From the NCBI GenBank assembly GCA_036384915.1, contig DASVLJ010000078.1, positions 277,797-341,796 of the forward strand: a stretch of 64,000 nt of DNA, read 5' to 3'. A program made the position numbers and the translations under genes. Below the pieces are notes generated by a model, which did no database searches, was not told the origin of the DNA, and worked only from the letters and a program-made list of their open reading frames with translations. Within the stretch, counting starts at the first letter, position 1; each line of letters starts with the position of its first letter. The DNA is from PKWO01 sp036384915 (GTDB lineage Bacteria > Pseudomonadota > Gammaproteobacteria > Burkholderiales > Burkholderiaceae_D). Positions 1 through 8,931 of this stretch are shown one piece after another.

Positions 1-2156
1 GTGGTTTGGTAGCTGCCGATATTGGGCGGGGCGCCCATCACGCTGCCGACGAAGTCGGTCGCGATGGTAGTCAAAGACTTGCCCTTGCCGATCGCGGGCG
101 AAGTTGCGAGCGGCTGGAAGTAGCCCGAAGTCAATTGGCCGGCACCGGTGCCGCCGCTCTGCGCCAGTTGCGGATTTTGGCCGACCACGTCGTTGGTGCC
201 GATCGCGGCTGGCGTGGTCGGTTTGACCGACCACAGGTTATTCGACAGCGTCAGGCCGCCGGCACTTGGCACGTAGCCGGCGCCCGAGACGAGGTTGTTG
301 TAGATGAAGGAATAGACGTTCACCACGTTCTTCGAATTGCCCGCGCCGCCGGTGGCGAAAGCCGAGACGCCAGTCGGCAGGGCGGTGGCGACCACGGTGT
401 TGTTGGCGATCATGGCGCCATACAGGCCGGTGCCGTTGACCAAGGTCCAGCAGAAGCCGCAGAGCGGAGAATTGTAGAGCAGGTTGTTGATCACCGTCGG
501 ATAGGCCGAATGCGTATTGGCGACGGTGTTGGTCTGCTCGTCGGCCAGCGAGAACGCCGACATCTGGCCGACGTAGTTGCCGGGTGTGTTGTAGATGAGG
601 TTGCGCTGGACCAGGGTATTCCAGGCATTGTTGACGTACATGTTCTGGGCCCAGTTGTTATAGGTCACGTTGTCCTGGATGACGGTGCCGTTCGAGAGCC
701 AGGTCGAAATGCCTTCGCCCCAGCAGTTGAATACGGTATTGCCCTGGATGACGGCATTGTAGGTGATCTGGGTGCTGCCGTAGGGGCTGGCCGCCGACAG
801 GCAGCTGGCCCAGCCGCGCGAGGTGCTGCTGCAGTTGGGCGTGTTGGCTGCGCGGCAGTTCGACATCGCAACGTAGGACACGGTGTTGTTTTCGATCAGC
901 GCGTTGTTGCCCGAAGCGAGGATGCCTTGGGCCCAGGTGTTGTGCACGTTGAGATTGCTGACGGTGTCGTTGTTGCCCTCGATGGAGACGCCGTAGCCGT
1001 CGAGAACGGTCGCGGTGCCGCCGTTGCCGCCGTGGCCGTCGTTGTTGATGTTGCGCACTTCGAAGCCCGAGATAGTGATGTAGTTGCCGTGCAGTTTGAG
1101 CAGGCTGGCGTAGTTGCCGACCACAACAGTCGCGCCGTCAATGACAGGCGTCTGGCCGGGATAGGCGGCAACGGTGATGGGCGAGGCGGCGGTGCCGGAG
1201 GCGTTGATGGCGACCGTTTCGGCATAGACCCCGCCCATGGCATACAGCGTCTGGCCGGCAACGAGTTTGGAGACGCCGTACTGCAGTGTCTTCCACGGCG
1301 CGGCTTGCGTGCCGGGGTTGGCGTTGTTGCCGCTGGGAGAGACATAGAAGGCTGTCGTAACGATGGCCTTGCGGCTTTCCACCAGCTTCCTGGTGGGGGC
1401 TGCATCCAGGGTACCAATCGCGTCTTCCACCTTGTTGCTTTGCAGGCTGGTGGAGGCCGAATGATCGATACGGGCCATGGTGGTGCGTGCCGAGGCCAGG
1501 GTGGCTATGCTGCCATACGATTTTGCGCCGCGCTGGGCCAATTGCCGGGTGAAAGTGGTGGCGAAGGCGATGCGGTTGCCGACCGCTAGGGCGTCGGTGC
1601 TCTGTGCTTCGCCACTGAGGGCGGTGGCCATTACATCGAGCGGCAGGCGGGTGCTGCTGTAGCCCGCGGTGCCGAGTTTGGCCAGCCAGTTCGCGGCTTC
1701 GCTTGGGCTGGGGGCGCGTTGCAGGACATGCTGGAACACGGCTGAAACGAGTTGCGCGCCGCTATCGCTGCCCATGCCGTAAAGGCGGGCCGATTCGGTG
1801 GCACTGCCGAGCTGGTCCACGGTTTGCTTGAGCCTGGCATTGCCGGCATAGGTGCTGTCGATCGCGGGGATGCTGGTCGGCGCATTTGCGGCCGCCAATT
1901 GCTGCTCCAGGTTGGCGAGGCCGGCCTGGTCTGCGGGCCTGCCGAAGTAGGCAACGTAGAGCGATTGCGCAGCTTGCTCGTAGCTGCTGCTGCTGCTGCC
2001 GGAAGCCTTGGCCGAGCGCTCGAGCTTGGTCGAGGGGGGGGCGGGAGCGGTGGTATCGGTGATGTCCGTGCTGCCACCGCCACAGGCGCTCAATGCGCCG
2101 GCCACGAAAAGGGAAGCGTGAAAGGAAAAAGACTTGAATAGTTTGCGGGTGATCAT
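1..2156 (-). CDS. Surface lipoprotein: DUF4214 plus parallel beta-helix (3' end outside window)
   Basis: An open frame runs without a stop from ATG at 2156 to the window edge (about 718 codons seen, C-terminus missing). The N-terminus is a lipoprotein signal with lipobox LSAC (Cys25) followed by GGG and Ser-rich residues, so it is probably anchored in the outer membrane. Residues about 45-200 contain the DUF4214-type motif YVAYFGRPADQAGL. From about residue 235 (FYVSPSGNNANPGTQ) an Asn/Val/Gly-rich repeat pattern (NNTVSYV, IQGNTVFN, IQDNVTYN) is typical of a right-handed parallel beta-helix as in polysaccharide lyases and epimerases. It faces away from the exopolysaccharide operon, so a role in binding or trimming exported polysaccharide is a guess. 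The + strand frame over 6-1589 is its antisense shadow. Confidence 0.8.
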   Translation of the reverse strand, partial: MITRKLFKSFSFHASLFVAGALSACGGGSTDITDTTAPAPPSTKLERSAKASGSSSSSYEQAAQSLYVAYFGRPADQAGLANLEQQLAAANAPTSIPAIDSTYAGNARLKQTVDQLGSATESARLYGMGSDSGAQLVSAVFQHVLQRAPSPSEAANWLAKLGTAGYSSTRLPLDVMATALSGEAQSTDALAVGNRIAFATTFTRQLAQRGAKSYGSIATLASARTTMARIDHSASTSLQSNKVEDAIGTLDAAPTRKLVESRKAIVTTAFYVSPSGNNANPGTQAAPWKTLQYGVSKLVAGQTLYAMGGVYAETVAINASGTAASPITVAAYPGQTPVIDGATVVVGNYASLLKLHGNYITISGFEVRNINNDGHGGNGGTATVLDGYGVSIEGNNDTVSNLNVHNTWAQGILASGNNALIENNTVSYVAMSNCRAANTPNCSSTSRGWASCLSAASPYGSTQITYNAVIQGNTVFNCWGEGISTWLSNGTVIQDNVTYNNWAQNMYVNNAWNTLVQRNLIYNTPGNYVGQMSAFSLADEQTNTVANTHSAYPTVINNLLYNSPLCGFCWTLVNGTGLYGAMIANNTVVATALPTGVSAFATGGAGNSKNVVNVYSFIYNNLVSGAGYVPSAGGLTLSNNLWSVKPTTPAAIGTNDVVGQNPQLAQSGGTGAGQLTSGYFQPLATSPAIGKGKSLTTIATDFVGSVMGAPPNIGSYQT

Positions 2157-2692
2157 AAAAGCGCCACTCTCAAAATTACTTACACAAAGCCGGCCACGGA
2201 ACGTCTTGGCGCTCCACGTTGGACGAGGACTGGATACAACGACAGGGCTCGGTCGGCTACTGGGCTCTTAATCTTGAAAACTGCGCGTTGCCGTAGGAAA
2301 ACATTGCCGTAGACAAACGATATCTGGAGTCAAAGCTGGAAGCAATGACAAGAAACCAAGAAAGTTAAAAATCTTTTCTGGCGGAGTTTGCAATTGATGA
2401 GCTGGGGTTAATTCCGGTGCCAGGTATGTGAATTTCCTATTCGACATCATTAAATGGATAAATAGTCAATAAGACAAGAACTGATTGTGAAATGGTATGT
2501 CTATTTCGAGCCAGGATATGAAACAAACCATCATGGCGCCGTAATGCGCGACCGCAGCTACTTTCGCGAATTTCTCTAGAAAAACTTTTTAAAATCAAGG
2601 CTTTGGCATTGTCATCGTGCTGGCTTTAATGGATAATTCAAAGTTAACAATTTGTCTAGTTTAATTATGTTTTATATAATAATGGAATTGGC
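2157..2692. other. AT-rich intergenic region before exopolysaccharide operon
   Basis: A 536-bp spacer between the divergent lipoprotein gene and the first glycosyltransferase gene. It is clearly more AT-rich than its surroundings, contains many short A/T runs, and holds no convincing gene; a 60-codon minus frame at 2268-2450 has no ribosome site or recognisable product. It probably carries promoters in both directions and may be a site for a nucleoid protein or regulator. Confidence 0.5.
2652..2680 (+). promoter_or_regulatory. Candidate sigma-70 promoter of the exopolysaccharide operon
   Basis: TTGTCT at 2652-2657 and a perfect TATAAT at 2675-2680 are separated by 17 bp. The predicted start lies about 6 nt before the ATG at 2693, so the 5' UTR would be very short and leave little room for a ribosome site (GGAATTGGC-ATG). 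The region is AT-rich, so a chance match is possible. Confidence 0.4.
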
Positions 2693-3844
2693 ATGAGTGA
2701 AAAAAAGCTTTGCATAGTGGTGACCTGTTTCAGTCAGGGACAGCCGGGATTCCTCGACTTTTCCTACCGGATTCGAAGCCTCGCTGCCAACTATGATCTG
2801 GTCGTGCTCAGCCAGCGCCGGCTGACCCAGATCGAACTGAGCTTTTCCGACGTGCACTATGTCGTCATCGAAGAAGCCGCGACGCGGCTCGGCTGGTTCC
2901 GCTATATCTGGCGTTGCGCAGCGCTGATCCGCGCACGCTCGCCCGCGGTTGCCGTGCTGCTACATTCGCTGACGGCGCCGATCGCGCTGATGATAGGCAA
3001 GGTGCCCTCGGTCGTGTATTGGAACGAGCACCCGACGCATGCCGCCCCGGACGAGCGCGGCGTCTCCTTTTTCAAGGCATGGCTGCGCCGTGCTGTGCGC
3101 GGCCTGTTGTTTCGCGGCGCGCGCGGCGCCCAATTGACCATGCCCATCGGTGAAGCGCACCGCGACGACTTGCTGGCGCAAGGCTGCCGCCCGGCGCGCA
3201 CGCGCATGATCTATATGGGGGTCGACAAGGCCTTCGATGTCGCCCAAGAGCGCGGGCCGGATCGCTGCGACGGCGGCCCGCTGCGCCTGATCTACGTCGG
3301 TTCGGTGCAGCACGACCGCGGGCGCGACGTGATGCTGGAAGCCATGGCGATGCTCGCGCGCGGCCCGAAGATGGCGCACCTGACTATTGTCGGTGCCTCG
3401 GAAGAGCAACTGGCCTATTGCATGCGCTATGTCGAACAGGCGGGCATAACCGGCAGCGTGACCGTGCGCGGGCGCGTGCCTGGCGGCGAGATCCCGCGTT
3501 TCTTCGCCGACTCCGATGCCGGCATCTGCATCTGGGAAGACCGTCCCTGGTATCGCTTCAATCCGCCGACCAAGCTGTTCGAATACCTGGTGGCCGGCTT
3601 GCCGGTATTGGCCAGCGATATCCGCACCCACACCGAATACATCAAGGATGGCGTCAACGGCGTGATCTTCGATTACGACAGCGCCGGGCTGGCGGCAGCG
3701 ATCCAGCGCCTCTGGCTCATGCATGACCGGCTGCCGCAACTGAAGGCGGCCGCCCGGCAATCAAGCCATCCCTACCGCTGGGAAAATATCGAGCCGGAAT
3801 TCCTGGCTGCTGTCGAAGGCGTCGCCCGTGGAGTTGCAGCATGA
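2693..3844 (+). CDS. Glycosyltransferase, GT4-like (GT-B fold)
   Basis: A 383-residue cytoplasmic glycosyltransferase, first gene of the exopolysaccharide operon. The N-terminal half (MSEKKLCIVVTCFSQGQPG) looks like a Rossmann acceptor domain. The C-terminal half has the GT-B donor-binding pattern: LRLIYVGSVQHDRGRDVMLE near residue 200, then FEYLVAGLPVLASD near residue 300, matching the usual EX7E-type region of GT4 enzymes. It probably transfers a sugar from a nucleotide donor to a lipid-linked repeat unit; neither donor nor acceptor can be read from sequence. Its stop overlaps the next start by 4 nt (ATGA). Confidence 0.85.
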   Translation: MSEKKLCIVVTCFSQGQPGFLDFSYRIRSLAANYDLVVLSQRRLTQIELSFSDVHYVVIEEAATRLGWFRYIWRCAALIRARSPAVAVLLHSLTAPIALMIGKVPSVVYWNEHPTHAAPDERGVSFFKAWLRRAVRGLLFRGARGAQLTMPIGEAHRDDLLAQGCRPARTRMIYMGVDKAFDVAQERGPDRCDGGPLRLIYVGSVQHDRGRDVMLEAMAMLARGPKMAHLTIVGASEEQLAYCMRYVEQAGITGSVTVRGRVPGGEIPRFFADSDAGICIWEDRPWYRFNPPTKLFEYLVAGLPVLASDIRTHTEYIKDGVNGVIFDYDSAGLAAAIQRLWLMHDRLPQLKAAARQSSHPYRWENIEPEFLAAVEGVARGVAA

Positions 3845-5391
3845 TCCGAAGCACGATAGATTCCTACGCCCTTTCCAAATCCCGCTTTGGCCTGCCTTTT
3901 CTGCTGGCCATGGCCGGTATCGCTTTCCTGTGCCTGTTCTTTGCGCTGCTGTCGGTCAGCGGCAATTTCATTCTGATCGCCTTGGGCGCCAGCATGATCG
4001 TCGGCCCGATACTCCTGCTCATGCCCGAGATTACGGTCTGGGCCGTGCTGGTCGTCGGCCTCTTGTTCGGCATCTTGTCGGCCAGCCCGAAACTAGGCAA
4101 GATAGGCTGGGGCGTGTCGGTGCTCTCCATCATGCTGATGGGGCCGTCGCTGGTCAATACCTTGTGGAGCAAGCGCGAGCGCCTGCCCGGCTTCCTCGTG
4201 ATCGGCTGGCTGTTCATGGTCTTCGCCGTTCTTTGCTCGGTGGTGCAATGGTGGTCGATCGGCGAATTCGTCGCCGGCTACAAGCGCTATTTCCAGGCCT
4301 TCGGCTTGATGATGGCGCTGGCCACGATCACCTTCAGCGCACCGGCGTTCGGGCGCTGGCGCAAGTTCATGGTCTTCGTGGCGCTGATGCAATTTCCGGC
4401 TGCCTTGTTCGAATTGGTGGTGCTGGTGCCGATGCGGCGTTCCGCTTCGAGCGACGCCACCGACGTGATCGCCGGCACCTTCGGCGCCAACCTCGAAGGC
4501 GGCAGCCCGAACTCGGTGATGGTGATCTTCATCTTCATCGCCATCGCGTTTTTCGTCGCACGCTGGCGTGCCGGCCTGATGAAGTCCAAGCCCTTCTACA
4601 TGCTGGCCTTCATGACGGCGCTGCCGCTCGTGATGGGCGAGACCAAGGTCGCCGTGTTCATGGTGCCCGTGGTCGGCGCCGTGCTGTTGCGCGAGGATTT
4701 CATGAGAGCGCCGTTGCGCTACCTGCCGGCGGTGATCATGACAGTCCTCCTTACTTTTGCGCTGTCCTACGTCTACGTGGTGTTCATCATCCACAGCAAT
4801 TTCAGCGACGTGTTCCACGCCACCTACCGCTACAACCTCGGCAACCAGGGTTATTCGAACGGCATGCTGCTGAACCGCTCGAGCGTGATCACCTTCTGGC
4901 TCCAGAAGCAGAGCTGGAGCGATCCGCTGGCTTTCCTCATCGGGAACGGGCTCGGCAGTTCCTATACCGGCTTCGGGCCGATGGCGGTGTCGGGCCATCT
5001 CGGCACCAAGTACTTCGCCTACGGCATCAACCTGACGGCCGCTTCGACGCTGTTATGGGACACCGGCATCATCGGCTTGATCATGTTCTGCTCGATCTTC
5101 GTCGCGGCCTGGTTTGCCGCCGTGAATCTGCGCAAGCGTACCCGCGACCCGATGGTGAAGGCCGATGCGCTGGCGATCCAGGTGGCGATTGCGCTGTTCG
5201 GCATGTTCATCCTCTACAGCGATTCCATGGTCAATCTGCTGTCCATCGAGCTGATTTATGCCTCGGTACTCGGTTACCTTGGCTTTCTGATGAAACAGGA
5301 AGGCATGCTGTCGAGGCCCTTGCCGGTCCACGAGATGCCCAAACCGAACCGTGCAGCGGGTTTGCATCTCGCTTCCAACATCCGGGCCTGA
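3841..5391 (+). CDS. Wzy/O-antigen ligase-like polysaccharide polymerase
   Basis: A 516-residue polytopic membrane protein with about 11-12 hydrophobic segments (for example FLLAMAGIAFLCLFFALL and VTVWAVLVVGLLFGIL-like stretches) and a large loop around residues 320-400 containing the NLGNQGYSNG and GNGLGSSYTGFGP motifs. This architecture is typical of O-antigen polymerases and ligases (Wzy/WaaL superfamily). Within a cluster of glycosyltransferases it is the best candidate for polymerising exopolysaccharide repeat units on the periplasmic face. No catalytic residue can be named, because the family is very divergent. The start overlaps the upstream gene by 4 nt, indicating translational coupling. 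Confidence 0.75.
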   Translation: MIRSTIDSYALSKSRFGLPFLLAMAGIAFLCLFFALLSVSGNFILIALGASMIVGPILLLMPEITVWAVLVVGLLFGILSASPKLGKIGWGVSVLSIMLMGPSLVNTLWSKRERLPGFLVIGWLFMVFAVLCSVVQWWSIGEFVAGYKRYFQAFGLMMALATITFSAPAFGRWRKFMVFVALMQFPAALFELVVLVPMRRSASSDATDVIAGTFGANLEGGSPNSVMVIFIFIAIAFFVARWRAGLMKSKPFYMLAFMTALPLVMGETKVAVFMVPVVGAVLLREDFMRAPLRYLPAVIMTVLLTFALSYVYVVFIIHSNFSDVFHATYRYNLGNQGYSNGMLLNRSSVITFWLQKQSWSDPLAFLIGNGLGSSYTGFGPMAVSGHLGTKYFAYGINLTAASTLLWDTGIIGLIMFCSIFVAAWFAAVNLRKRTRDPMVKADALAIQVAIALFGMFILYSDSMVNLLSIELIYASVLGYLGFLMKQEGMLSRPLPVHEMPKPNRAAGLHLASNIRA

Positions 5392-5395
5392 CGCC

Positions 5396-6628
5396 ATGCG
5401 CCTGATCTACTTCACCGCCGAGCAGTGGCCGACCTTCCGGCCCGACCTGGTGGCTTTGTTCGGCAAGTATCTGCCGCGCCGCGGCGTCACTTGCGATCTC
5501 GTCACCGAACGCGAGCGCACCGTCGCGCCGGCCAGCGTTCCGCCCTGGGGCGGCGGCCGTGCCAGGCTGTGCAACGTGCCGGCCAACCGCGCCGGGCAGT
5601 ATGTTGCCAAGCTGTGGCACAACCTTTCGGTGCTGGCGTCGACGGATGCGCGCCGCTACGATGCAATCCAGGTGCGCGACATGTCGCTGACCGCCTTGTT
5701 CGGCCTGATGATGGCGCGCCTGAAAGGCTTGCGCTTCTTCTATTGGCTGTCCTACCCGCAGTCGGAAGGCCAGATCGACCGCGCCCGCGCGCGCGGGCTG
5801 CGCGGCGGCATGCGCTTCTGGTTTCCTCTGATCCAGGGGATGGTCGGACGCTGGATACTGTACGGCCTGGTGTTGCCGCGTGCTGACCACGTCTTCGTGC
5901 AAAGCCGGCAAATGCAGCTCGACTTGGCGAAAGTAGGCGTACCGATGGATAAGATGACGCCGGTGCCGATGGGTGTCGACGTCGAAGCCGCCAGCCATGA
6001 ATCTCTCGTACCGGTACAGGACGGGCGTTTGGAAAACCGGCGCGTCGTCGCCTACCTCGGCACGCTCGACCGCGTACGCAGGATCGAGATCCTGCTGCAT
6101 ATGCTGGCCATCGTGCTGCGTGAAGAGCCCGAGGTCTTGCTGATGCTGGTCGGCGACACGGAAGATGCTGCGCATCGTGCCTGGCTGAAGAACGAGGCCG
6201 AGCGTCTCGGCGTGGCAGACCATGTGTTGTGGACCGGCTGGTTGCCGGGCGATGAGGCTTGGGGCTACGTGCGCCGGGCCGAAGTCGGGCTTTCGCCTTT
6301 CCCGCGCAGTTTCCTGCTTGATAGCGCGTCGCCGACCAAGGCCGTCGAATACATGGCGCTGGGACTTCCCGTGGTGGTCAACGACAATCCGGACCAGGCG
6401 CAAGTGGTGGCGGAGAGCGGCGGCGGCCTGTGCGTGTCGCTTGAACCGCAAGCCTTTGCCGATGCGGTGACCAGCCTGTTGCGTTCACCCGAGACGCGTC
6501 GGGTGATGGGCGAGCGCGGGCGTGCCTATGTCAGGCGCGTGCGCTGCTACGACAATATCGCCGAAGCCGTGGCGCGCGTCTACCGCGAACTCGGCGATGC
6601 GATTCCTGCAGTGGGGGAGATATCATGA
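5396..6628 (+). CDS. Glycosyltransferase, GT4-like
   Basis: A 410-residue GT-B glycosyltransferase (MRLIYFTAEQWPTFRPDLV). I chose the ATG at 5396, 4 nt after the stop of the polymerase gene, rather than the upstream ATG at 5351 that lies inside that gene. The C-terminal donor domain shows VAYLGTLDRVRRIEILLHML, the loop LWTGWLPGDEAWGYVRRAEV and VEYMALGLPVVVND, the usual nucleotide-sugar site of GT4 enzymes. Substrate unknown; context points to exopolysaccharide repeat-unit assembly. Its 3' end overlaps the secreted hydrolase gene by 4 nt. Confidence 0.85.
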   Translation: MRLIYFTAEQWPTFRPDLVALFGKYLPRRGVTCDLVTERERTVAPASVPPWGGGRARLCNVPANRAGQYVAKLWHNLSVLASTDARRYDAIQVRDMSLTALFGLMMARLKGLRFFYWLSYPQSEGQIDRARARGLRGGMRFWFPLIQGMVGRWILYGLVLPRADHVFVQSRQMQLDLAKVGVPMDKMTPVPMGVDVEAASHESLVPVQDGRLENRRVVAYLGTLDRVRRIEILLHMLAIVLREEPEVLLMLVGDTEDAAHRAWLKNEAERLGVADHVLWTGWLPGDEAWGYVRRAEVGLSPFPRSFLLDSASPTKAVEYMALGLPVVVNDNPDQAQVVAESGGGLCVSLEPQAFADAVTSLLRSPETRRVMGERGRAYVRRVRCYDNIAEAVARVYRELGDAIPAVGEIS

Positions 6629-8931
6629 AATTGCTGCCCGTCACGCTCGCCTGCGCGGTTTCGCTGGCGTTTTCCGCTCAGCTTGCAGCGCAGGAAGGCG
6701 GCAATTGGCAACCGGTCAAGGATGTGTCGCTGACGATAGACAGCGGCAGCATCCTTGATTTCTCGAATTTTCTGCCGCCGGCCAAGGCCATCACGGCGCG
6801 GCTGATCGTCAATTCCGCCGGCGCCTTCGCCGCGGCCGACAAGCCGCAAACTCCGCTGCGTTTCCTGATGGCGTCCACCGGCTTCGGTCCGGCCACCGGC
6901 GGCTTCCCCGATCACGCCACGACGGACGCCTATGTCGCGCAACTGCGCGCACACGGCTACAACATGGCGCGCATCGACTTCGAGGAAGATACCTTGATGA
7001 CCGGGCGCAAGGCCGATTTCGATTTCAACCCCGAACAGTTCGACCGCTTCCATTACCTGCTTGCAGCCTTGAAGAAGCAGGGTATCTATTACGTGCTGAA
7101 CGGCTTGAGTTCGAACAATGGCGGGTACGGCAACGTCAGCGACCGCTGGAACGACCGCCGCCATTTGAAGGTCGGCGTCTACGTCGATCCCGATGCGCAG
7201 GCGCACTGGAAGACGTTGATGGACAAGATGCTCAACTCTCCCAATTCGTATAGCGGCGTGGCGCCGCTGGCCGATCCAGCCATGGCGGGGCTCATCATGG
7301 TCAACGAAGGCGGCCTGGCTTTCCTCTCGCATGGCGGGATTCCCGACGTGTTGCGCCAGCCTTTCAACGCTTGGCTGAAAAAAAAATACGGCAGCACCGC
7401 TACACTGGCCCAACAGTGGAAGGGCGAACTATCGAGTTCGGAATCGCTCGATAACGGCACGGTGGCCTTGCCCAGGCAAGATTCGGGGAACAGCCATCGA
7501 ATGAGCGACCTGCAACGCTTTTTCTTCGAGATGGAAAAATACACGGCGGACTGGATGACAGCTTACCTGCGCCAGATCGGCTACCAAGGCCTAGTGACGG
7601 CTTACGACAATTGGCTGTCGCCGGCGGCGAGCTTTTCGCGCGGGCAATTCCAGTGGGTCGATCTGCATAACTATTACTCCGAGCCGACGGCCTTCGTCGA
7701 CAAGGGTTCCAGGATGCCGCAAGACAGCATGCTGGCCGGCGGCGCGAAGTACATTGCCGAACTCGCGGCCAATCGCCACGCCGGCCGTGCCTTCACCGTG
7801 TCCGAATACGGCCAGGTGTTCTGGAACAAGTATCGCCGCGAGTCGGCACTGGCAGTGCCGGCTTACGCGGGCTTCCAGAACTGGAACATGATTTCCCAGC
7901 ATGCCTATGCGATTGCGCTGAGTTATGCCAATGCGGCCAATGCGGCCGGACGCAAGGATGCGATTTATCCCTTCATGGCCGGCCTTGATCCGATAGCGCG
8001 CGCCGACGAAACCCTGGCCGCCTTGCTCTACCTGCGCGGCGACGTAGCGCCGGCGCGGCATACCCTGGGCATCAAGCTGACGCCGGAGTTCGTGTTCGAC
8101 CAGAGCCCCATGTTGGGCAACATACCCTTCGACATCACGCGCATGGGCCTGGTGTCGGGTGTTGCGCTCGATCCGCTCGGCAAGCTCGAAACAGCCGGCG
8201 CCTATGATGCGCAAATCGCACCGGGCAGCGCGGACGTGAAGGTCGCTGGCAAGACTGTGCACGGCGAGGAAGGCTTGATGAGCAAGGCCGCCAGCCTGGT
8301 TGGCGGCAATATCGGCACGCAAGCCGGCAAAGTCGATGCCGTGGCGGCAGGTCGCTTCAATGGCCGCGTCAGAGCCTTGCGCACGGCCGGCGTGCTCGAC
8401 GCGGACAATCCGAGCGCGGCCGACCGCGGTTATTACCAGACCGATACCGGCCAGATCGTGCTCGATACGCAGCGAAAGCGACTGACAGTGATTACGCCGC
8501 GTACGGAAGCCGCCGTGTTCGATACCCCGGAACCGATTGCGCTGTCCAACCTCAAGATCGATAGCGCCGACACCTCGGCCCTGGTGTCGGTTTCTGCCAT
8601 GGACGGCAACTCTCTGCAAACCTCGAAACGCATGCTGGTGGTGCTGGCGACAGACGCCCGCAACAGCAATATGCAATTCGCCGATGCCGCCGAGACCACG
8701 CTCGTTGCGCTGGGCAAGCTCCCGGTGCAGATACGAACCGCGACGGTCAAGCTGACGCTGGCCAACGCCAACGCCGCGAAATTGAAGGTGTATTCGGATA
8801 CCCTGGCCGGCAAGCGCGGCGACCGGATCGCCGTGCAACATGATTCCGGCAGTATCACCTTCACGCTCGATACCTCCAATCTCTCGCATGGGCCGACCAC
8901 GTATTTTGAAATCGTCGGAGACGATCAATGA
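6625..8931 (+). CDS. Secreted clan GH-A-like glycoside hydrolase
   Basis: A 768-residue exported protein: Sec signal peptide at residues 1-22 (cleavage near AQLAAQ|EGG), then a TIM-barrel-like domain at about 80-460 and beta-rich C-terminal domains. Clan GH-A hallmarks are visible: LIMVNEGG with a candidate acid/base Glu228 after Asn, and FTVSEYGQVFWNKYR with a candidate nucleophile Glu394, plus aromatic strands such as WVDLHNYYSE. It resembles cellulase/GH5-like enzymes placed in exopolysaccharide operons. Lying between glycosyltransferase genes with 4-nt overlaps on both sides, it probably trims, edits or releases the polymer made by this operon. The exact GH family is not assigned. Confidence 0.7.
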   Translation: MKLLPVTLACAVSLAFSAQLAAQEGGNWQPVKDVSLTIDSGSILDFSNFLPPAKAITARLIVNSAGAFAAADKPQTPLRFLMASTGFGPATGGFPDHATTDAYVAQLRAHGYNMARIDFEEDTLMTGRKADFDFNPEQFDRFHYLLAALKKQGIYYVLNGLSSNNGGYGNVSDRWNDRRHLKVGVYVDPDAQAHWKTLMDKMLNSPNSYSGVAPLADPAMAGLIMVNEGGLAFLSHGGIPDVLRQPFNAWLKKKYGSTATLAQQWKGELSSSESLDNGTVALPRQDSGNSHRMSDLQRFFFEMEKYTADWMTAYLRQIGYQGLVTAYDNWLSPAASFSRGQFQWVDLHNYYSEPTAFVDKGSRMPQDSMLAGGAKYIAELAANRHAGRAFTVSEYGQVFWNKYRRESALAVPAYAGFQNWNMISQHAYAIALSYANAANAAGRKDAIYPFMAGLDPIARADETLAALLYLRGDVAPARHTLGIKLTPEFVFDQSPMLGNIPFDITRMGLVSGVALDPLGKLETAGAYDAQIAPGSADVKVAGKTVHGEEGLMSKAASLVGGNIGTQAGKVDAVAAGRFNGRVRALRTAGVLDADNPSAADRGYYQTDTGQIVLDTQRKRLTVITPRTEAAVFDTPEPIALSNLKIDSADTSALVSVSAMDGNSLQTSKRMLVVLATDARNSNMQFADAAETTLVALGKLPVQIRTATVKLTLANANAAKLKVYSDTLAGKRGDRIAVQHDSGSITFTLDTSNLSHGPTTYFEIVGDDQ

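Noticed and set aside
6..1589. 527-codon + strand frame
   Set aside because: Antisense to the lipoprotein frame, biased composition, no ribosome site.
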